Shown: positions 1 to 8,963, counted from the first letter of the stretch. The stretch: 64,000 nt of DNA from Flavobacterium caseinilyticum (GCF_004349085.1 NZ_SMFM01000005.1:124001-188000); one strand, 5' to 3'. The notes: a model not told the origin generated them from the sequence alone. Translations and numbers: made by a program.

Positions 1-669
1 ACGGTTAATATTCGCTGGAATATTACAGGCAATCATCGCTGCTTCGGCTAAGAATGTTCCAGAACCACACATTGGATCCAAGAAATCCGTTTGTCCGTCC
101 CAACCGGAAAGCAATAAAATTCCCGCTGCCAAAACCTCATTTATAGGAGCAATATTCGTAGCAGTCCTGTACCCACGTTGGTTCAATGCATTTCCTGAAG
201 TATCTAATGCAACTGAAACCTGGTCTTTATCGATATGGATGTTGATTCTTAAATCAGGATGTACTTTATCAATACTTGGTCGTTGTCCGGTTCTTTCTCT
301 AAACTGATCGACAATCGCATCTTTACATTTTTGGGAAACAAATTCCGAGTGATTAAAATATTCCGAATGCACCGTTGTATCAATCACAAAAGTCTGATTG
401 GCATTCAGTAATTTAGACCAGTTCATGCTCGAAATTCCTTTGTATAAAGCCTGTTCGTTATTTGCCTTAAAAAAATAAATAGGTTTCAGGATTTTCAATG
501 CTGTACGCAAAGATAGGTTTGCCTTGTACATGAAGCCTTTATCTCCTTTAAAACTTACCATTCTTACCCCTTGCTCCACGTTTTGTGCGCCAAGGTTTTG
601 CAGTTCTTTTGCTAGTATTTCTTCAAAACCAAAAAAGGTTTTGGCAATCATTTTATAATTATTTTCCAT
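1..669 (-). CDS. THUMP-domain class I SAM-dependent RNA methyltransferase (3' end off the window)
   Basis: This is the N-terminal 223 codons of a putative 23S rRNA guanine-N2 methyltransferase of the RlmL/Trm14 type. It starts at the ATG complementary to 667-669 (MENNYKMIAKTFFGFEEIL) and stays open to the window edge. The first ~160 residues look like a THUMP RNA-binding module with the typical NQRGYR stretch just before the methyltransferase domain. The SAM-binding motif DPMCGSGTF is near the edge. The catalytic NPPY motif would lie outside the window. It is divergent from the next gene across about 95 bases. Confidence 0.85.
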   Translation of the reverse strand, partial: MENNYKMIAKTFFGFEEILAKELQNLGAQNVEQGVRMVSFKGDKGFMYKANLSLRTALKILKPIYFFKANNEQALYKGISSMNWSKLLNANQTFVIDTTVHSEYFNHSEFVSQKCKDAIVDQFRERTGQRPSIDKVHPDLRINIHIDKDQVSVALDTSGNALNQRGYRTATNIAPINEVLAAGILLLSGWDGQTDFLDPMCGSGTFLAEAAMIACNIPANINR

Positions 670-727
670 TTGCCCACTCTAACCCCTAAAGGGAGAATTG
701 TTATCGTTATATTCGGCAAAAATACAC

Positions 728-735
728 TAAATTTG
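728..735 (+). promoter_or_regulatory. Candidate -7 box TAAATTTG for the 765 gene
   Basis: This is an exact match to the Bacteroidota -7 consensus TAnnTTTG, 29 bases before the ATG. I found no TTTG at the usual distance upstream, so only half of the promoter is supported. Confidence 0.4.
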
Positions 736-764
736 CATCAATCGAATTAATTGAAAAAGAATAA

Positions 765-1529
765 ATGTCTGCAGCACAAAATCCACCAATTGAAAATCAA
801 CCGGAATCAACTGAAAAGTGGTACACTTCCTGGTTTGACACTCCGTATTATCACATCCTATACAAAGACAGAAACTACAGAGAAGCTCAGGTTTTCATGG
901 ATAATCTTACCCATTATTTAAATCTTCCTGAAAACGCAACAGTACTGGATTTAGCCTGTGGTAAAGGCCGTCATTCTATTTATTTGAACCAATTAGGTTT
1001 TACGGTTCTAGGAGCAGATTTATCCGAAAACAGCATTTCTGAAGCTACTAAAAATACCAATGAAACCCTTCATTTTAAAGTACACGATATGCGTGAACCT
1101 TTTGAAGAAAAATTCGATGCTATTTTCAATTTATTTACCAGCTTTGGTTATTTCGAAAATGACGAAGACAACTTGACAACATTAAAAGCCATCAAAGAAA
1201 GCCTTTCAGAGTATGGTTTTGCCGTGATTGACTTCATGAATGTTCCCCAAGTACTCGAAACGCTGATTCCGGAAGAGACAAAAACGGTCGAAGGAATCAA
1301 TTTTAATATCAAACGCTATCTGAAAGACGGTCATATTTACAAAGAAATTGACTTTGAAGACAAAGGTCAAAAATTTCATTTCACCGAAAAAGTAAAAGCG
1401 CTTACTTTAAAAGATTTTGAGGAATTAATGGAAGAAGCCGGAATTTATCTACTGGATATTTTTGGCGACTACAAATTAAAAAAATTCCATAAAACAGAAA
1501 GTGAACGACTAATCATGATTTTTAAATAA
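765..1529 (+). CDS. Class I SAM-dependent methyltransferase, substrate unknown
   Basis: This is a 254-residue cytoplasmic methyltransferase with a Rossmann fold. Motif I is VLDLACGKGRHSIYL (about residues 60-74), followed by the acidic end of strand 2 (GADLSENSI) and the motif-II-like FDAIFNLFTSFGYF. The family resembles flavobacterial small-molecule or protein methyltransferases of unknown substrate. No THUMP, TRAM or RNA-binding module is visible. The ATG at 765 follows a -7 box, and no better internal start exists. The ZIP transporter follows after about 107 bases of repeat-rich spacer, so co-transcription is uncertain. Confidence 0.8.
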   Translation: MSAAQNPPIENQPESTEKWYTSWFDTPYYHILYKDRNYREAQVFMDNLTHYLNLPENATVLDLACGKGRHSIYLNQLGFTVLGADLSENSISEATKNTNETLHFKVHDMREPFEEKFDAIFNLFTSFGYFENDEDNLTTLKAIKESLSEYGFAVIDFMNVPQVLETLIPEETKTVEGINFNIKRYLKDGHIYKEIDFEDKGQKFHFTEKVKALTLKDFEELMEEAGIYLLDIFGDYKLKKFHKTESERLIMIFK

Positions 1530-1537
1530 TTGTTGGG

Positions 1538-1630
1538 TTAGTCGGTTAATCGTTTAAAGGGTTAATCGAAAAAACAAATAAACCGTCAAGCAGATTAACG
1601 GTTGAACGAATAAAAATAAACGGTTAAGCA
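1538..1630. repeat. Short degenerate repeats of a ggttaatcg motif
   Basis: The spacer between the methyltransferase and ZIP genes has several imperfect direct and inverted copies of a ggttaatcg / cgattaacc-like motif, for example cggttaatcg, gggttaatcg and attaacggttg. It looks like noncoding repeat drift. Confidence 0.4.
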
Positions 1631-1636
1631 AGAAAC

Positions 1637-2305
1637 ATGAATTACCTTTTACCATTACTATCCGTAATCATCGGATATATTGTCGCATTGATTATACGAC
1701 CAAAGAACAAAATCAACCTAAAATTGCTATTGGCTTTCAGTGGTTCTTTTTTACTTTCTTTAACGGTAATGCATTTATTACCTGAAATTTATGAAAATGC
1801 AAACCCAAACATTGGACTATTCATCATGCTGGGGATATTATTCCAAATCATATTGGAATTTTTTTCAAAAGGAGCTGAACACGGGCATGTTCACGGGCAT
1901 CCCACAATGACCCAAATACCGTGGTTGCTATTCATCAGTTTATGTATTCATGCATTCTTGGAAGGATTTCCAGTGAGTCATCACCATGATTTAGCAATCG
2001 GAATTGCTATCCATCATTTACCCATTGCCATAATCCTGACCACCTTTTTTATCAATGCCGGTCTGAACAAAAAAGCCATTTTTATTTTCATGATTACCTT
2101 TGCAGTCATGACACCGCTTGGTACCATTTTATCTGATTATTTGCCAGTATTAAACGTGTATTATACTGAAATCACCGCCATTGTAATAGGAATATTATTT
2201 CATATTTCATCCACCATTATTTTCGAAAGCAGCGAAGGACACAAGTTCAATATTGCCAAAGTTTCGATGATAGTGATAGGAATTGCGTTGGCATATTTTA
2301 TATAA
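1637..2305 (+). CDS. ZIP-family metal (zinc) transporter
   Basis: This is a 222-residue polytopic inner-membrane protein with about eight membrane segments. It has the ZIP hallmarks: a His-rich cytoplasmic loop (EHGHVHGHP, about residues 81-89), a transmembrane helix with IHAFLEGFP, and the next helix with the metal-site motif AIGIAIHHLPIA. ZIP proteins move Zn2+ or related divalent metals into the cytoplasm. It converges with the beta-barrel protein gene at 2363. No metalloregulator or metal riboswitch is visible beside it, so the metal is not determined. Confidence 0.85.
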   Translation: MNYLLPLLSVIIGYIVALIIRPKNKINLKLLLAFSGSFLLSLTVMHLLPEIYENANPNIGLFIMLGILFQIILEFFSKGAEHGHVHGHPTMTQIPWLLFISLCIHAFLEGFPVSHHHDLAIGIAIHHLPIAIILTTFFINAGLNKKAIFIFMITFAVMTPLGTILSDYLPVLNVYYTEITAIVIGILFHISSTIIFESSEGHKFNIAKVSMIVIGIALAYFI

Positions 2306-2317
2306 ATTTATAAAGCT

Positions 2318-2349
2318 AAGAAACAGAAATAAAGAGATTTCTGTTTCTT
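2318..2349. terminator. Hairpin between convergent genes
   Basis: A perfect 13-bp inverted repeat (AAGAAACAGAAAT with ATTTCTGTTTCTT, 6-base loop) lies between the ZIP gene and the convergent receptor gene. The T-tract is weak, but the position fits a bidirectional terminator. Confidence 0.55.
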
Positions 2350-2362
2350 AACTTTCAATTTT

Positions 2363-4753
2363 CTAATTACCTCCTGTTCTTTTATTCTCCTCCTTATTTC
2401 CAAAATCACGCTGCTGTACATTGATCTTTTTGTTTCCAAAATTATAAACCACAGATAAACGTACAAATCGATTACTTTCTTTCTGGTCATATACCTGTTT
2501 TACACCGTTTATAACTGAAGTAAAATCTTTTAAATAAGATGTATTAAAAATATCATTTACCAAAAATGCAATCTGCAAGGTTTTATTAAACAAATCCTGT
2601 GTGAAACCAATGTCAAAACTCGAGGTATATCCTACTTCATATAAACCGGATTTAAAAGGCGTTGTGTACATAAAATCGATTTGCAATTTTGTTGTTTTAC
2701 CTAATAAAAAAGTATTATTTGTCGACAAATCAATTTGTAAACTGTTTGATGGTGTGGCATTGATATCTTTAATAAATTCTGTTTTTGCTCCCAAAAGGTA
2801 CAATGAATTTTCACTAGACCACCAATCTGCAAAACTTGCTGAGTAACTTTCCCCTATTCCATAATTTAAGTTTTTAAAATAATTCTCACGGGTTATAATC
2901 TGTGTATTGGTTTCCGGGTTTGAAGTAAACAAAACGCCATAACCGTTTGTAATTGCATTGACAAAAACACTTGTTCTCAAAATTTCTTTATAAGAATGTG
3001 CCAATTCAAAATTATCACTAAATGAAGGTCTTAAAAACGGATTTCCTTCGGAATAACTATTGCTGTTGATGTAAATTCTGAACGGATTCAATAAGTCAAA
3101 ACGTGGTCTGTTGATTCTTTTTCCATAATTCAAACTAAAAGTATTGTTTTCGTTTTTCTTATAAGAAGCATAAAACGTTGGGAATAATTTCAAATAATTA
3201 TTTTCTGTTTCCTGATTTAAATTTTCAGAAAATCCATTTGTTTGAGTGTTCTCCAATCTTAATCCCATTTGGAAATTCCATTTTTCATTGAGTTTTTTAT
3301 CCGCATTTACATAAACTGCCTGATTGTTTTCAGTGTATATAAATCGGTTGGATTGGTTAGAATCTAATTCCGGAGTTCCTGTAATTGTATTAAAATAAAG
3401 TACATCACTTACACTATTTGTAAAACTCATTTTTGCGCCATAAGACAAATTCATCGCTTGAAGCGGATGTTCCATATCTGCCTTAAAACTCCAATTGTCA
3501 ATATCCTGATTCGAAATGTTTCTTCCCGACTGATTTATATCAACAAATATCATATCTGGCGTAAAATTATTAGCGACAAAATTTCTATCGAATTTTGAAC
3601 TGTAATTAAAATAATCCACATCAACAGATAACTTCCTTTTTAAGGAATCTAGTTTGGTAATCAAATGTGCATTATACGTTTGATTTTTTGATCCTTTATC
3701 AGTGAAGCTATTGTTCAGTGTAACATTATCCAATTCATTTTGAGTATTGTAATCCTCAATTCTAATGTCCGATTTAAAATCAGGGTTATTTCTATCGTTT
3801 AAATATTGAAATCCAATAGTAGTGTGTTCTGAAAGATCATAATCTAAAGCCAATTTACCGGAAAGATTTTCAGTTTTTACCTTTGTCACACTTTTCATAT
3901 GGGAAAGTCCATCAGGAAAATACATTTTTAAATCATCTGTAGCATTCAAATAACCTATTTTCGCATTAATGCTCGCAGAAAATCTAAACTTGTTTTTATT
4001 GTAAAAAAAGTTATCTCTTAAAGTATAAACACTATATTTATTTTGATCATAAGAAACTGTAGTCGTGTTTTTCCAGGAATCACGAACTCCTTTTTTCATA
4101 ATAATATTAATCAATCCACCAGTTCCTTCGGCATCATATTTTGCCGGCGGATTGCTGATAATTTCAATATTTTTAATATCACCAGCCGAAATTGATTTCA
4201 GAAAATTATTCAGTTCCTCACCTACTAATTCAATCATTCGTCCCTCTATCATAACGCGGGAAGTTCCTTTCCCTAATATATTAATTGTATTATTCTGAAC
4301 GACAACTCCGGGAGCCGTATTAATGGCGCTTAAAGCATCTCCGCCAACGGTTGTAACATTGTTTTCAAGATTGTAAACCAAACGATCCGTTCTCTGTTCG
4401 ATTGTTTTCTTTTTAAATTGAACGATAACCTCCTTTAAATTGGTTGCGCTTTCTTTTAAAATGATTGTTCCTAAATCAGTATCATTTTCTATTGTAAACT
4501 CTTTTTCATAATCTGTAAATTTTAATAGGGTGATTCCAATTTTATAAGATCCTTTTTTAAGATTGATTTCAAAACTTCCATTTTGTTTAGAGGTTGAACC
4601 GTCTATAATTTTTCCTTCTGAATTGGATATGGAAACATCTGCCCATTCTAATGGAATTGTTTCGCTTGCTATTTTTCCTTTTAATTTAAATGATGCTTGT
4701 GCTAAACAAAATAAAGGCAATAATAAAAAGATAAGGAGATTTGCTTTTTTCAT
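2363..4753 (-). CDS. TonB-dependent receptor-like outer-membrane beta-barrel protein
   Basis: This 796-residue outer-membrane protein has a signal peptide (MKKANLLIFLLLPLFCLAQA), a carboxypeptidase-regulatory-like beta-sandwich (about 22-110), a plug-like segment with INTAPGVVV and NIEIISNPPAKYDAEGTGG (about 140-220), and a long C-terminal barrel with repeated aromatic strands. It matches the Bacteroidota outer membrane beta-barrel family. Members carry or bind unknown ligands, and some are not true TonB transporters. It is downstream of the AraC-type regulator on the same strand but separated by that gene's terminator, so it is probably transcribed on its own. No SusD partner is present. Confidence 0.82.
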   Translation of the reverse strand: MKKANLLIFLLLPLFCLAQASFKLKGKIASETIPLEWADVSISNSEGKIIDGSTSKQNGSFEINLKKGSYKIGITLLKFTDYEKEFTIENDTDLGTIILKESATNLKEVIVQFKKKTIEQRTDRLVYNLENNVTTVGGDALSAINTAPGVVVQNNTINILGKGTSRVMIEGRMIELVGEELNNFLKSISAGDIKNIEIISNPPAKYDAEGTGGLINIIMKKGVRDSWKNTTTVSYDQNKYSVYTLRDNFFYNKNKFRFSASINAKIGYLNATDDLKMYFPDGLSHMKSVTKVKTENLSGKLALDYDLSEHTTIGFQYLNDRNNPDFKSDIRIEDYNTQNELDNVTLNNSFTDKGSKNQTYNAHLITKLDSLKRKLSVDVDYFNYSSKFDRNFVANNFTPDMIFVDINQSGRNISNQDIDNWSFKADMEHPLQAMNLSYGAKMSFTNSVSDVLYFNTITGTPELDSNQSNRFIYTENNQAVYVNADKKLNEKWNFQMGLRLENTQTNGFSENLNQETENNYLKLFPTFYASYKKNENNTFSLNYGKRINRPRFDLLNPFRIYINSNSYSEGNPFLRPSFSDNFELAHSYKEILRTSVFVNAITNGYGVLFTSNPETNTQIITRENYFKNLNYGIGESYSASFADWWSSENSLYLLGAKTEFIKDINATPSNSLQIDLSTNNTFLLGKTTKLQIDFMYTTPFKSGLYEVGYTSSFDIGFTQDLFNKTLQIAFLVNDIFNTSYLKDFTSVINGVKQVYDQKESNRFVRLSVVYNFGNKKINVQQRDFGNKEENKRTGGN

Positions 4754-4827
4754 GATTTCTAATTTTAAAACTTGTTTAGATTAATTTGAAGCAAAGTTGC
4801 CTTAGAAATTTTCAGAATTCGACCGAC

Positions 4828-4871
4828 AAAAAAAAGTCGAACCAATTTCTATTCAGAAAATCAGTTCGACT
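4828..4871 (-). terminator. Rho-independent terminator of the AraC-type regulator gene
   Basis: Read on the minus strand, a ~16-bp stem (outer arms AGTCGAAC and GTTCGACT, 4-base loop, one bulge) is followed directly by eight T residues. It lies between the regulator stop codon and the receptor start. Confidence 0.8.
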
Positions 4872-4909
4872 ATATCAGGTATGAAGTACGACTTTTTACA
4901 AGCCACTTA

Positions 4910-6052
4910 TTATAAGGCGTTTCTGTAAGCTGTCGGCGTCAAATTAGTGTGTTTTTTAAAAGAGGTATTAAAAGAAGATTTGGAGTTAAAACCAACTTCG
5001 TATAAAATTTCCAGAACGGTAAGCTGACTTCTAGACTGATCTTTCAAAATACCCATCGCTTTTTGAATACGATATTCATTGACAAAATCAAAAAAGTGCT
5101 GATCCATATGATGATTAATCAAAACCGATAAATCCCGAACCGGAATATCAATTTGATTGGCAAGCTCCTGAATGGTAAGCGATGGATCAAGAAAAGGCTC
5201 TTTCTCAGCCATATATTTTTTTAATGTCGAAATTTGACTGGAAATAGCATCATCTTGAACATCTTTAGATTCAGTTTTTTCTTCTACTGCAGGCAAAATA
5301 TCTTTTGCCAATTGTAATTTAGAATTAACGCCTCTAAAAAGTTCCGGATGATTCAATGCTTTCATTACTAACCAACAGGTAATAAATAAAGCTACACTTC
5401 CTACAACTACATTTAACCAAAGAAACATTTGTCTGTATTCGGTATACCGTAAGAGGTTTTTTAATGCAACCAAACAGTGCGCGATTAGAAAAACAGTAGT
5501 CATCTGAAAAAGATACTTGTATGTCGAAGTACTTGGATTGGTATAGTTCTCCAGATAAATTTCTCTGTATTTCTTCAAAATTAAAAATGCGCCAATAATA
5601 TAAAACACATATTGAAATTCAATTAAAATCTGGATTAAGTATATTTCAGGCATATGATCAAGATCTCCGGATAAGAGTTTCATATCTGCATCACTGGCTA
5701 AATAAAGTCTTGGAAGAAAAACTAAATTAACTAGTACAATAGGTAGTAAATGCACTAAATGCTTCCACTTTAATTTAAAATCAGAATAACAAACTGATAA
5801 TACATAAAGATAAAATAAGGGCATTGCCAGCAAACAGATTGTCCATCTAAAAATCAACAAATCAAGATAATCCTGAATATAATCGGTAACAAAAAAACCA
5901 CTAAGATCAATAGCCGAAACAATAAAAAACCAGGCAAATAAACGGTTGGCCAATTTATTTTCAGTTTTAACAGTCAGTAAAAAAAATGCCATCAATAAAG
6001 ACACAAAAACTGAAATCCGTGCAATCCCTTGCAATAAGATTATTCTATCCAT
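4910..6052 (-). CDS. AraC-family regulator with an integral-membrane N-terminus
   Basis: This is a 380-residue protein with about six or seven hydrophobic helices in the first ~240 residues, a linker, and a C-terminal AraC/XylS DNA-binding domain (about 275-380). The domain has the two helix-turn-helix units LTIQELANQIDIPVRDLS and VLEILYEVGFNSKSSFNTSF and ends with the family signature TNLTPTAYR. Such proteins are thought to sense a membrane or extracytoplasmic cue directly. The ligand is unknown. It is upstream of the beta-barrel protein at 2363-4753, which makes that gene a plausible target. A -33/-7 promoter lies just upstream. Confidence 0.85.
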   Translation of the reverse strand: MDRIILLQGIARISVFVSLLMAFFLLTVKTENKLANRLFAWFFIVSAIDLSGFFVTDYIQDYLDLLIFRWTICLLAMPLFYLYVLSVCYSDFKLKWKHLVHLLPIVLVNLVFLPRLYLASDADMKLLSGDLDHMPEIYLIQILIEFQYVFYIIGAFLILKKYREIYLENYTNPSTSTYKYLFQMTTVFLIAHCLVALKNLLRYTEYRQMFLWLNVVVGSVALFITCWLVMKALNHPELFRGVNSKLQLAKDILPAVEEKTESKDVQDDAISSQISTLKKYMAEKEPFLDPSLTIQELANQIDIPVRDLSVLINHHMDQHFFDFVNEYRIQKAMGILKDQSRSQLTVLEILYEVGFNSKSSFNTSFKKHTNLTPTAYRNAL

Positions 6053-6070
6053 TTATTTTTTAATATTTAA

Positions 6071-6100
6071 CAAATATAATATTTTAGTTCATCTAACAAA
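6071..6100 (-). promoter_or_regulatory. Promoter of the AraC-type regulator gene
   Basis: On the minus strand TTTG (6097-6100) is followed after 18 bases by TATATTTG (6071-6078). Both boxes match the Bacteroidota consensus, and the -7 box is 19 bases before the start codon. Confidence 0.7.
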
Positions 6101-6211
6101 GATTCAATACCCTTTCTCCACATGAGAAATTAAAAACTGAAAAAAGTAAATCAATACATGTCAAATTTAAAGAAAATAGACAGTGAAAAACCTGAAACTA
6201 AAAATAGAAAA

Positions 6212-6243
6212 TTTCGAGATTGTGATAAAAAAGGTTAATTTTG
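6212..6243 (+). promoter_or_regulatory. Promoter of murQ
   Basis: TTTC (one mismatch to TTTG) is followed after 20 bases by an exact -7 box TAATTTTG (6236-6243), which is 23 bases before the murQ ATG. Confidence 0.65.
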
Positions 6244-6265
6244 GACTTGTCCAATTATACGAAAA

Positions 6266-7078
6266 ATGACCTTCACAAAAACTACCGAACAATCCTCAAA
6301 ATACGAACATTTAGAAAAAATGTCGGTTCAAGAATTGTTATCTAATATCAATCAAGAAGACAAAACCGTACCGCTTGCCGTAGAAAAAGCGTTGCCGCAA
6401 ATAGAAACTTTAGTGACTGAAATCGTTGCCAAAATGAAACTCGGCGGACGATTATTCTACATTGGCGCAGGAACATCAGGACGTATTGGAATACTTGATG
6501 CTTCGGAATGTCCACCAACATTTGGTGTACCTTTCGATTTAGTAATCGGGATTATTGCAGGTGGCGACACCGCAATTCGTAAAGCAGTAGAAAATGCCGA
6601 AGACAACGCAACACAAGCCTGGATAGACTTGAAAGCTTTTGATGTAAATGAAAATGATGTTGTTATAGGAATAGCAGCTTCAGGAACAACACCTTATGTT
6701 ATTGGAGGATTACAATCTTGTAACGAAAATAATATTAGCACAGGAAGTATTTCTTGTAATGCAGGAAGTCCGCTTTCGCAAACGGCAAAATTCCCTATTG
6801 AAGTAGTTGTAGGACCTGAATTTGTAACGGGAAGTTCCCGCATGAAAGCCGGAACAGCACAGAAACTGGTACTCAACATGATCTCAACCGCAACCATGAT
6901 TCAACTGGGAAAAGTGAAAGGCAACAAAATGGTAGACATGCAACTCAGCAACAGCAAACTCGTGGATCGAGGCGTGAAAATGATTATGAGTGAAATTCCA
7001 GTTACCTATGAACAAGCTTCTGATTTATTAAAAGAACATGGGAGTGTGAGAAAAGCAATTGATAATTACATTTTTTAG
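6266..7078 (+). CDS. murQ: N-acetylmuramic acid 6-phosphate etherase
   Basis: MurQ cleaves the lactyl ether of MurNAc-6-phosphate to give GlcNAc-6-phosphate and D-lactate during cell-wall recycling in the cytoplasm. The 270-residue protein has one SIS domain with YIGAGTSGRIGILDASECPP (residues 65-84) and the C-terminal signature TGSSRMKAGTAQKLVLN. Glu81 and Glu112 line up with the catalytic glutamates of E. coli MurQ. It is about 30 residues shorter than the E. coli protein, which appears usual for flavobacteria. No MurNAc kinase or PTS gene is adjacent. A promoter sits directly upstream. Confidence 0.93.
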   Translation: MTFTKTTEQSSKYEHLEKMSVQELLSNINQEDKTVPLAVEKALPQIETLVTEIVAKMKLGGRLFYIGAGTSGRIGILDASECPPTFGVPFDLVIGIIAGGDTAIRKAVENAEDNATQAWIDLKAFDVNENDVVIGIAASGTTPYVIGGLQSCNENNISTGSISCNAGSPLSQTAKFPIEVVVGPEFVTGSSRMKAGTAQKLVLNMISTATMIQLGKVKGNKMVDMQLSNSKLVDRGVKMIMSEIPVTYEQASDLLKEHGSVRKAIDNYIF

Positions 7079-7127
7079 TAAATCGCTTTATTAATTTTAC
7101 AAAAAAACATTCAGATAAAACAATTAT

Positions 7128-7598
7128 ATGAAATCAAAAACTTTACTCGTTGTATTTTTATTATTTTCTGCAGTATCATTTTCGCAACAATTAACTTTGA
7201 AATCAGGCGGGAAAATATATGATTCCAACAACCAAAAACTTTCAAACGCCGCTGTAAAAGAAATACTGGCTGCACAGCCCGAACTTCTAGCACAATATAA
7301 TCAGGGGAGAACGAAAGCTGCAGCTGGAGGATTCCTTCTGGGATTTGGAGTAGGACTTTTAGGAGCTGATTTGGTAACAGGCATCACACAAGATAAAATA
7401 TACCCTACCGCAATAACTTACATTGGACTGGCCTCTACAATTATAGCTATTCCGGTTCTAATTGGCCATTCAAAAAAAATAAAGAAGGCAATTGACGGAT
7501 ACAATGAATCATTATTGATCAATAAAACCGGTTTTAATGTCGAAAAAATTAATGTTATTACCAATCAAAACGGAATTGGTATGCGAATCTCTTTTTAA
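7128..7598 (+). CDS. Hypothetical exported or membrane protein
   Basis: This is a 156-residue protein of unknown function with an N-terminal signal peptide (MKSKTLLVVFLLFSAVSFSQ). A mature domain of about 40 polar residues is followed by two hydrophobic segments (about 64-85 and 90-110) and a C-terminal tail. It is 49 bases after murQ and 4 bases before the next gene, so it probably belongs to a murQ-led operon. I recognise no domain. Confidence 0.7.
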   Translation: MKSKTLLVVFLLFSAVSFSQQLTLKSGGKIYDSNNQKLSNAAVKEILAAQPELLAQYNQGRTKAAAGGFLLGFGVGLLGADLVTGITQDKIYPTAITYIGLASTIIAIPVLIGHSKKIKKAIDGYNESLLINKTGFNVEKINVITNQNGIGMRISF

Positions 7599-7602
7599 AT
7601 AA

Positions 7603-7821
7603 ATGGCAAATAAAGAACTATTATCAAAAGGTATCAAATACATGGCAGGTGCATTACCGCTGCTTTTTTTAGGTCCGGTCGTGATTCATAACGCGTTTAT
7701 GAATAAGCAAAACATATGGCATTATGCAGTGTTGGCAGTTGGAGTCATTGCTTGTCTTGCTGCAATGTATTTGATGTTTTTGGGGTTAAAAACAATTATG
7801 AAAAGCTTATTTAACGACTGA
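7603..7821 (+). CDS. Small two-helix membrane protein (DUF6095-like)
   Basis: This 72-residue protein has two clear transmembrane helices (about 12-32 and 40-65). It resembles the flavobacterial DUF6095 family, which has no known function. It begins 4 bases after the preceding gene, and its stop overlaps the next start (TGATG), so translational coupling is likely. Confidence 0.75.
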   Translation: MANKELLSKGIKYMAGALPLLFLGPVVIHNAFMNKQNIWHYAVLAVGVIACLAAMYLMFLGLKTIMKSLFND

Positions 7822-8393
7822 TGGAAAATCTAATTCACGTTCAAAAAACATTTGAAAAAATCGTTTATGTCGATAAAAAAGTAAACAATCGAGAATTTGA
7901 GGACTGCGTTTTTAAAAACTGTGATTTATCGAATAGTGATTTCTCTTATAGCAGTTTTATGGATTGCGAGTTTATTGATTGTAATTTGGCCATGACCAAA
8001 TTATCGGGAACAAGCTTGAAAGGGGTACAATTCAAAAACTGTAAATTGCTGGGTATTCAGTTTGAAGAATGCGAAGATTTCTTGTTTAACGTCAGTTTTC
8101 AGGATTGTGTTTTAGATTATTCTTCGTTTGCCAACAAAAAAATGCCGAAGACAAAATTCAATTCCTGTTCTTTAAAAGAAGTAAGTTTTGTTGGGACCAA
8201 TCTTACGAGTTCCGTTTTTGACAACAGTAATTTGGATGGTGCTATTTTTAATAATACGCAGTTAGCTGGAGCCGATTTTTCAAAAGCAACTGATTTTAAA
8301 ATTGATCCCGAATTCAATCCGATGAAAAAAGCAAAATTTTCGACGCAAGGAATTATTGGTCTTCTGGAAAAATATGACATTAAAATACAATAA
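7821..8393 (+). CDS. Pentapeptide-repeat protein
   Basis: This 190-residue soluble protein is built largely from A(D/N)LXX-type pentapeptides, for example CDLSNSDFSYSSFMDCEFID and LDGAIFNNTQLAGADFSKAT, predicting a right-handed quadrilateral beta-helix over about residues 25-160. Relatives include Qnr and McbG, which mimic DNA and protect gyrase. The repeats are irregular and the protein is generic, so gyrase protection is not implied. Its start overlaps the stop of the upstream gene by one base. A dispersed repeat element follows it. Confidence 0.85.
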   Translation: MENLIHVQKTFEKIVYVDKKVNNREFEDCVFKNCDLSNSDFSYSSFMDCEFIDCNLAMTKLSGTSLKGVQFKNCKLLGIQFEECEDFLFNVSFQDCVLDYSSFANKKMPKTKFNSCSLKEVSFVGTNLTSSVFDNSNLDGAIFNNTQLAGADFSKATDFKIDPEFNPMKKAKFSTQGIIGLLEKYDIKIQ

Positions 8394-8398
8394 TCCCT

Positions 8399-8546
8399 TA
8401 CCCCAGATGGAAGTGAAAACCCGCAAGGTTTAAAGCTATTTTTTCTTGACTAAAAAGATCGACCAAAGGAAGCTCCTTTTTTGTCATTAGAAAAAAAGAT
8501 TTTAGACTTGTGAGTTGCAACGTACAGCTGGATTAGGTCCCAAAAA
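8399..8546. repeat. Dispersed intergenic repeat element, copy 1
   Basis: This noncoding element fills the gap between the pentapeptide-repeat gene and the lipoprotein gene. A 44-base core (8439-8482) matches 16526-16569 at 40 of 44 positions. The core holds a small hairpin (aaagga-agc-tccttt) ending in T residues, flanked by imperfect inverted arms. The left end (taccccaga) and right end (agctgga-t-gg) also recur in copy 2, which argues for a defined element rather than chance similarity. Confidence 0.7.
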
Positions 8547-8562
8547 ATAAAATAAATTAAAA

Positions 8563-8937
8563 ATGAAAAAAATAATGTTCCTCCTCCCACTACTGCTGCT
8601 AATGTCTTGCTATGATGCGGACCGCAATTGCAAGGATTTTAAAACCGGTAAATTCAAATTTGAATATGAAGTTGACGGTGTCAAGAAAACAACTGTTTTT
8701 GAACGCAATGACAGTATTGAAATCGAAACTTTTGAGGGAAAAACAGATACCGCTTCGATACGATGGGTAAACGATTGTGAATATGTATTGCAAAAAATTC
8801 ATCCTAAAAATATGGCTGAGGAAAAAGCAATTGGTATGAAGATCATGACAACCTCAAAAAATTCATATACCTTTGAGTTTGGAATGGTAGGTTCTGATGC
8901 TAAACAAAGAGGAACAGTTACTAAGATTGCTGATTAA
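8563..8937 (+). CDS. Small hypothetical lipoprotein
   Basis: This 124-residue protein has a short lipoprotein signal peptide ending LLLLMSC, followed by a compact, probably beta-rich domain with several further cysteines. Its role is unknown. From memory, similar flavobacterial proteins are sometimes labelled DNA topoisomerase IV in databases, but nothing in this sequence supports that. It lies 26 bases before the TerC gene and may be co-transcribed with it. Confidence 0.72.
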   Translation: MKKIMFLLPLLLLMSCYDADRNCKDFKTGKFKFEYEVDGVKKTTVFERNDSIEIETFEGKTDTASIRWVNDCEYVLQKIHPKNMAEEKAIGMKIMTTSKNSYTFEFGMVGSDAKQRGTVTKIAD

Positions 8938-8963
8938 ATATTAAAAACTATAATTAAATAAAC

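Noticed and set aside
4818-4892. Recurring TTCGAC / GTCGAA hexamers as possible operator sites for the AraC-type regulator
   Set aside because: The copies at 4836-4841 and 4865-4870 form the stem of a clear terminator with a T8 tract for the regulator gene, which explains the symmetry.
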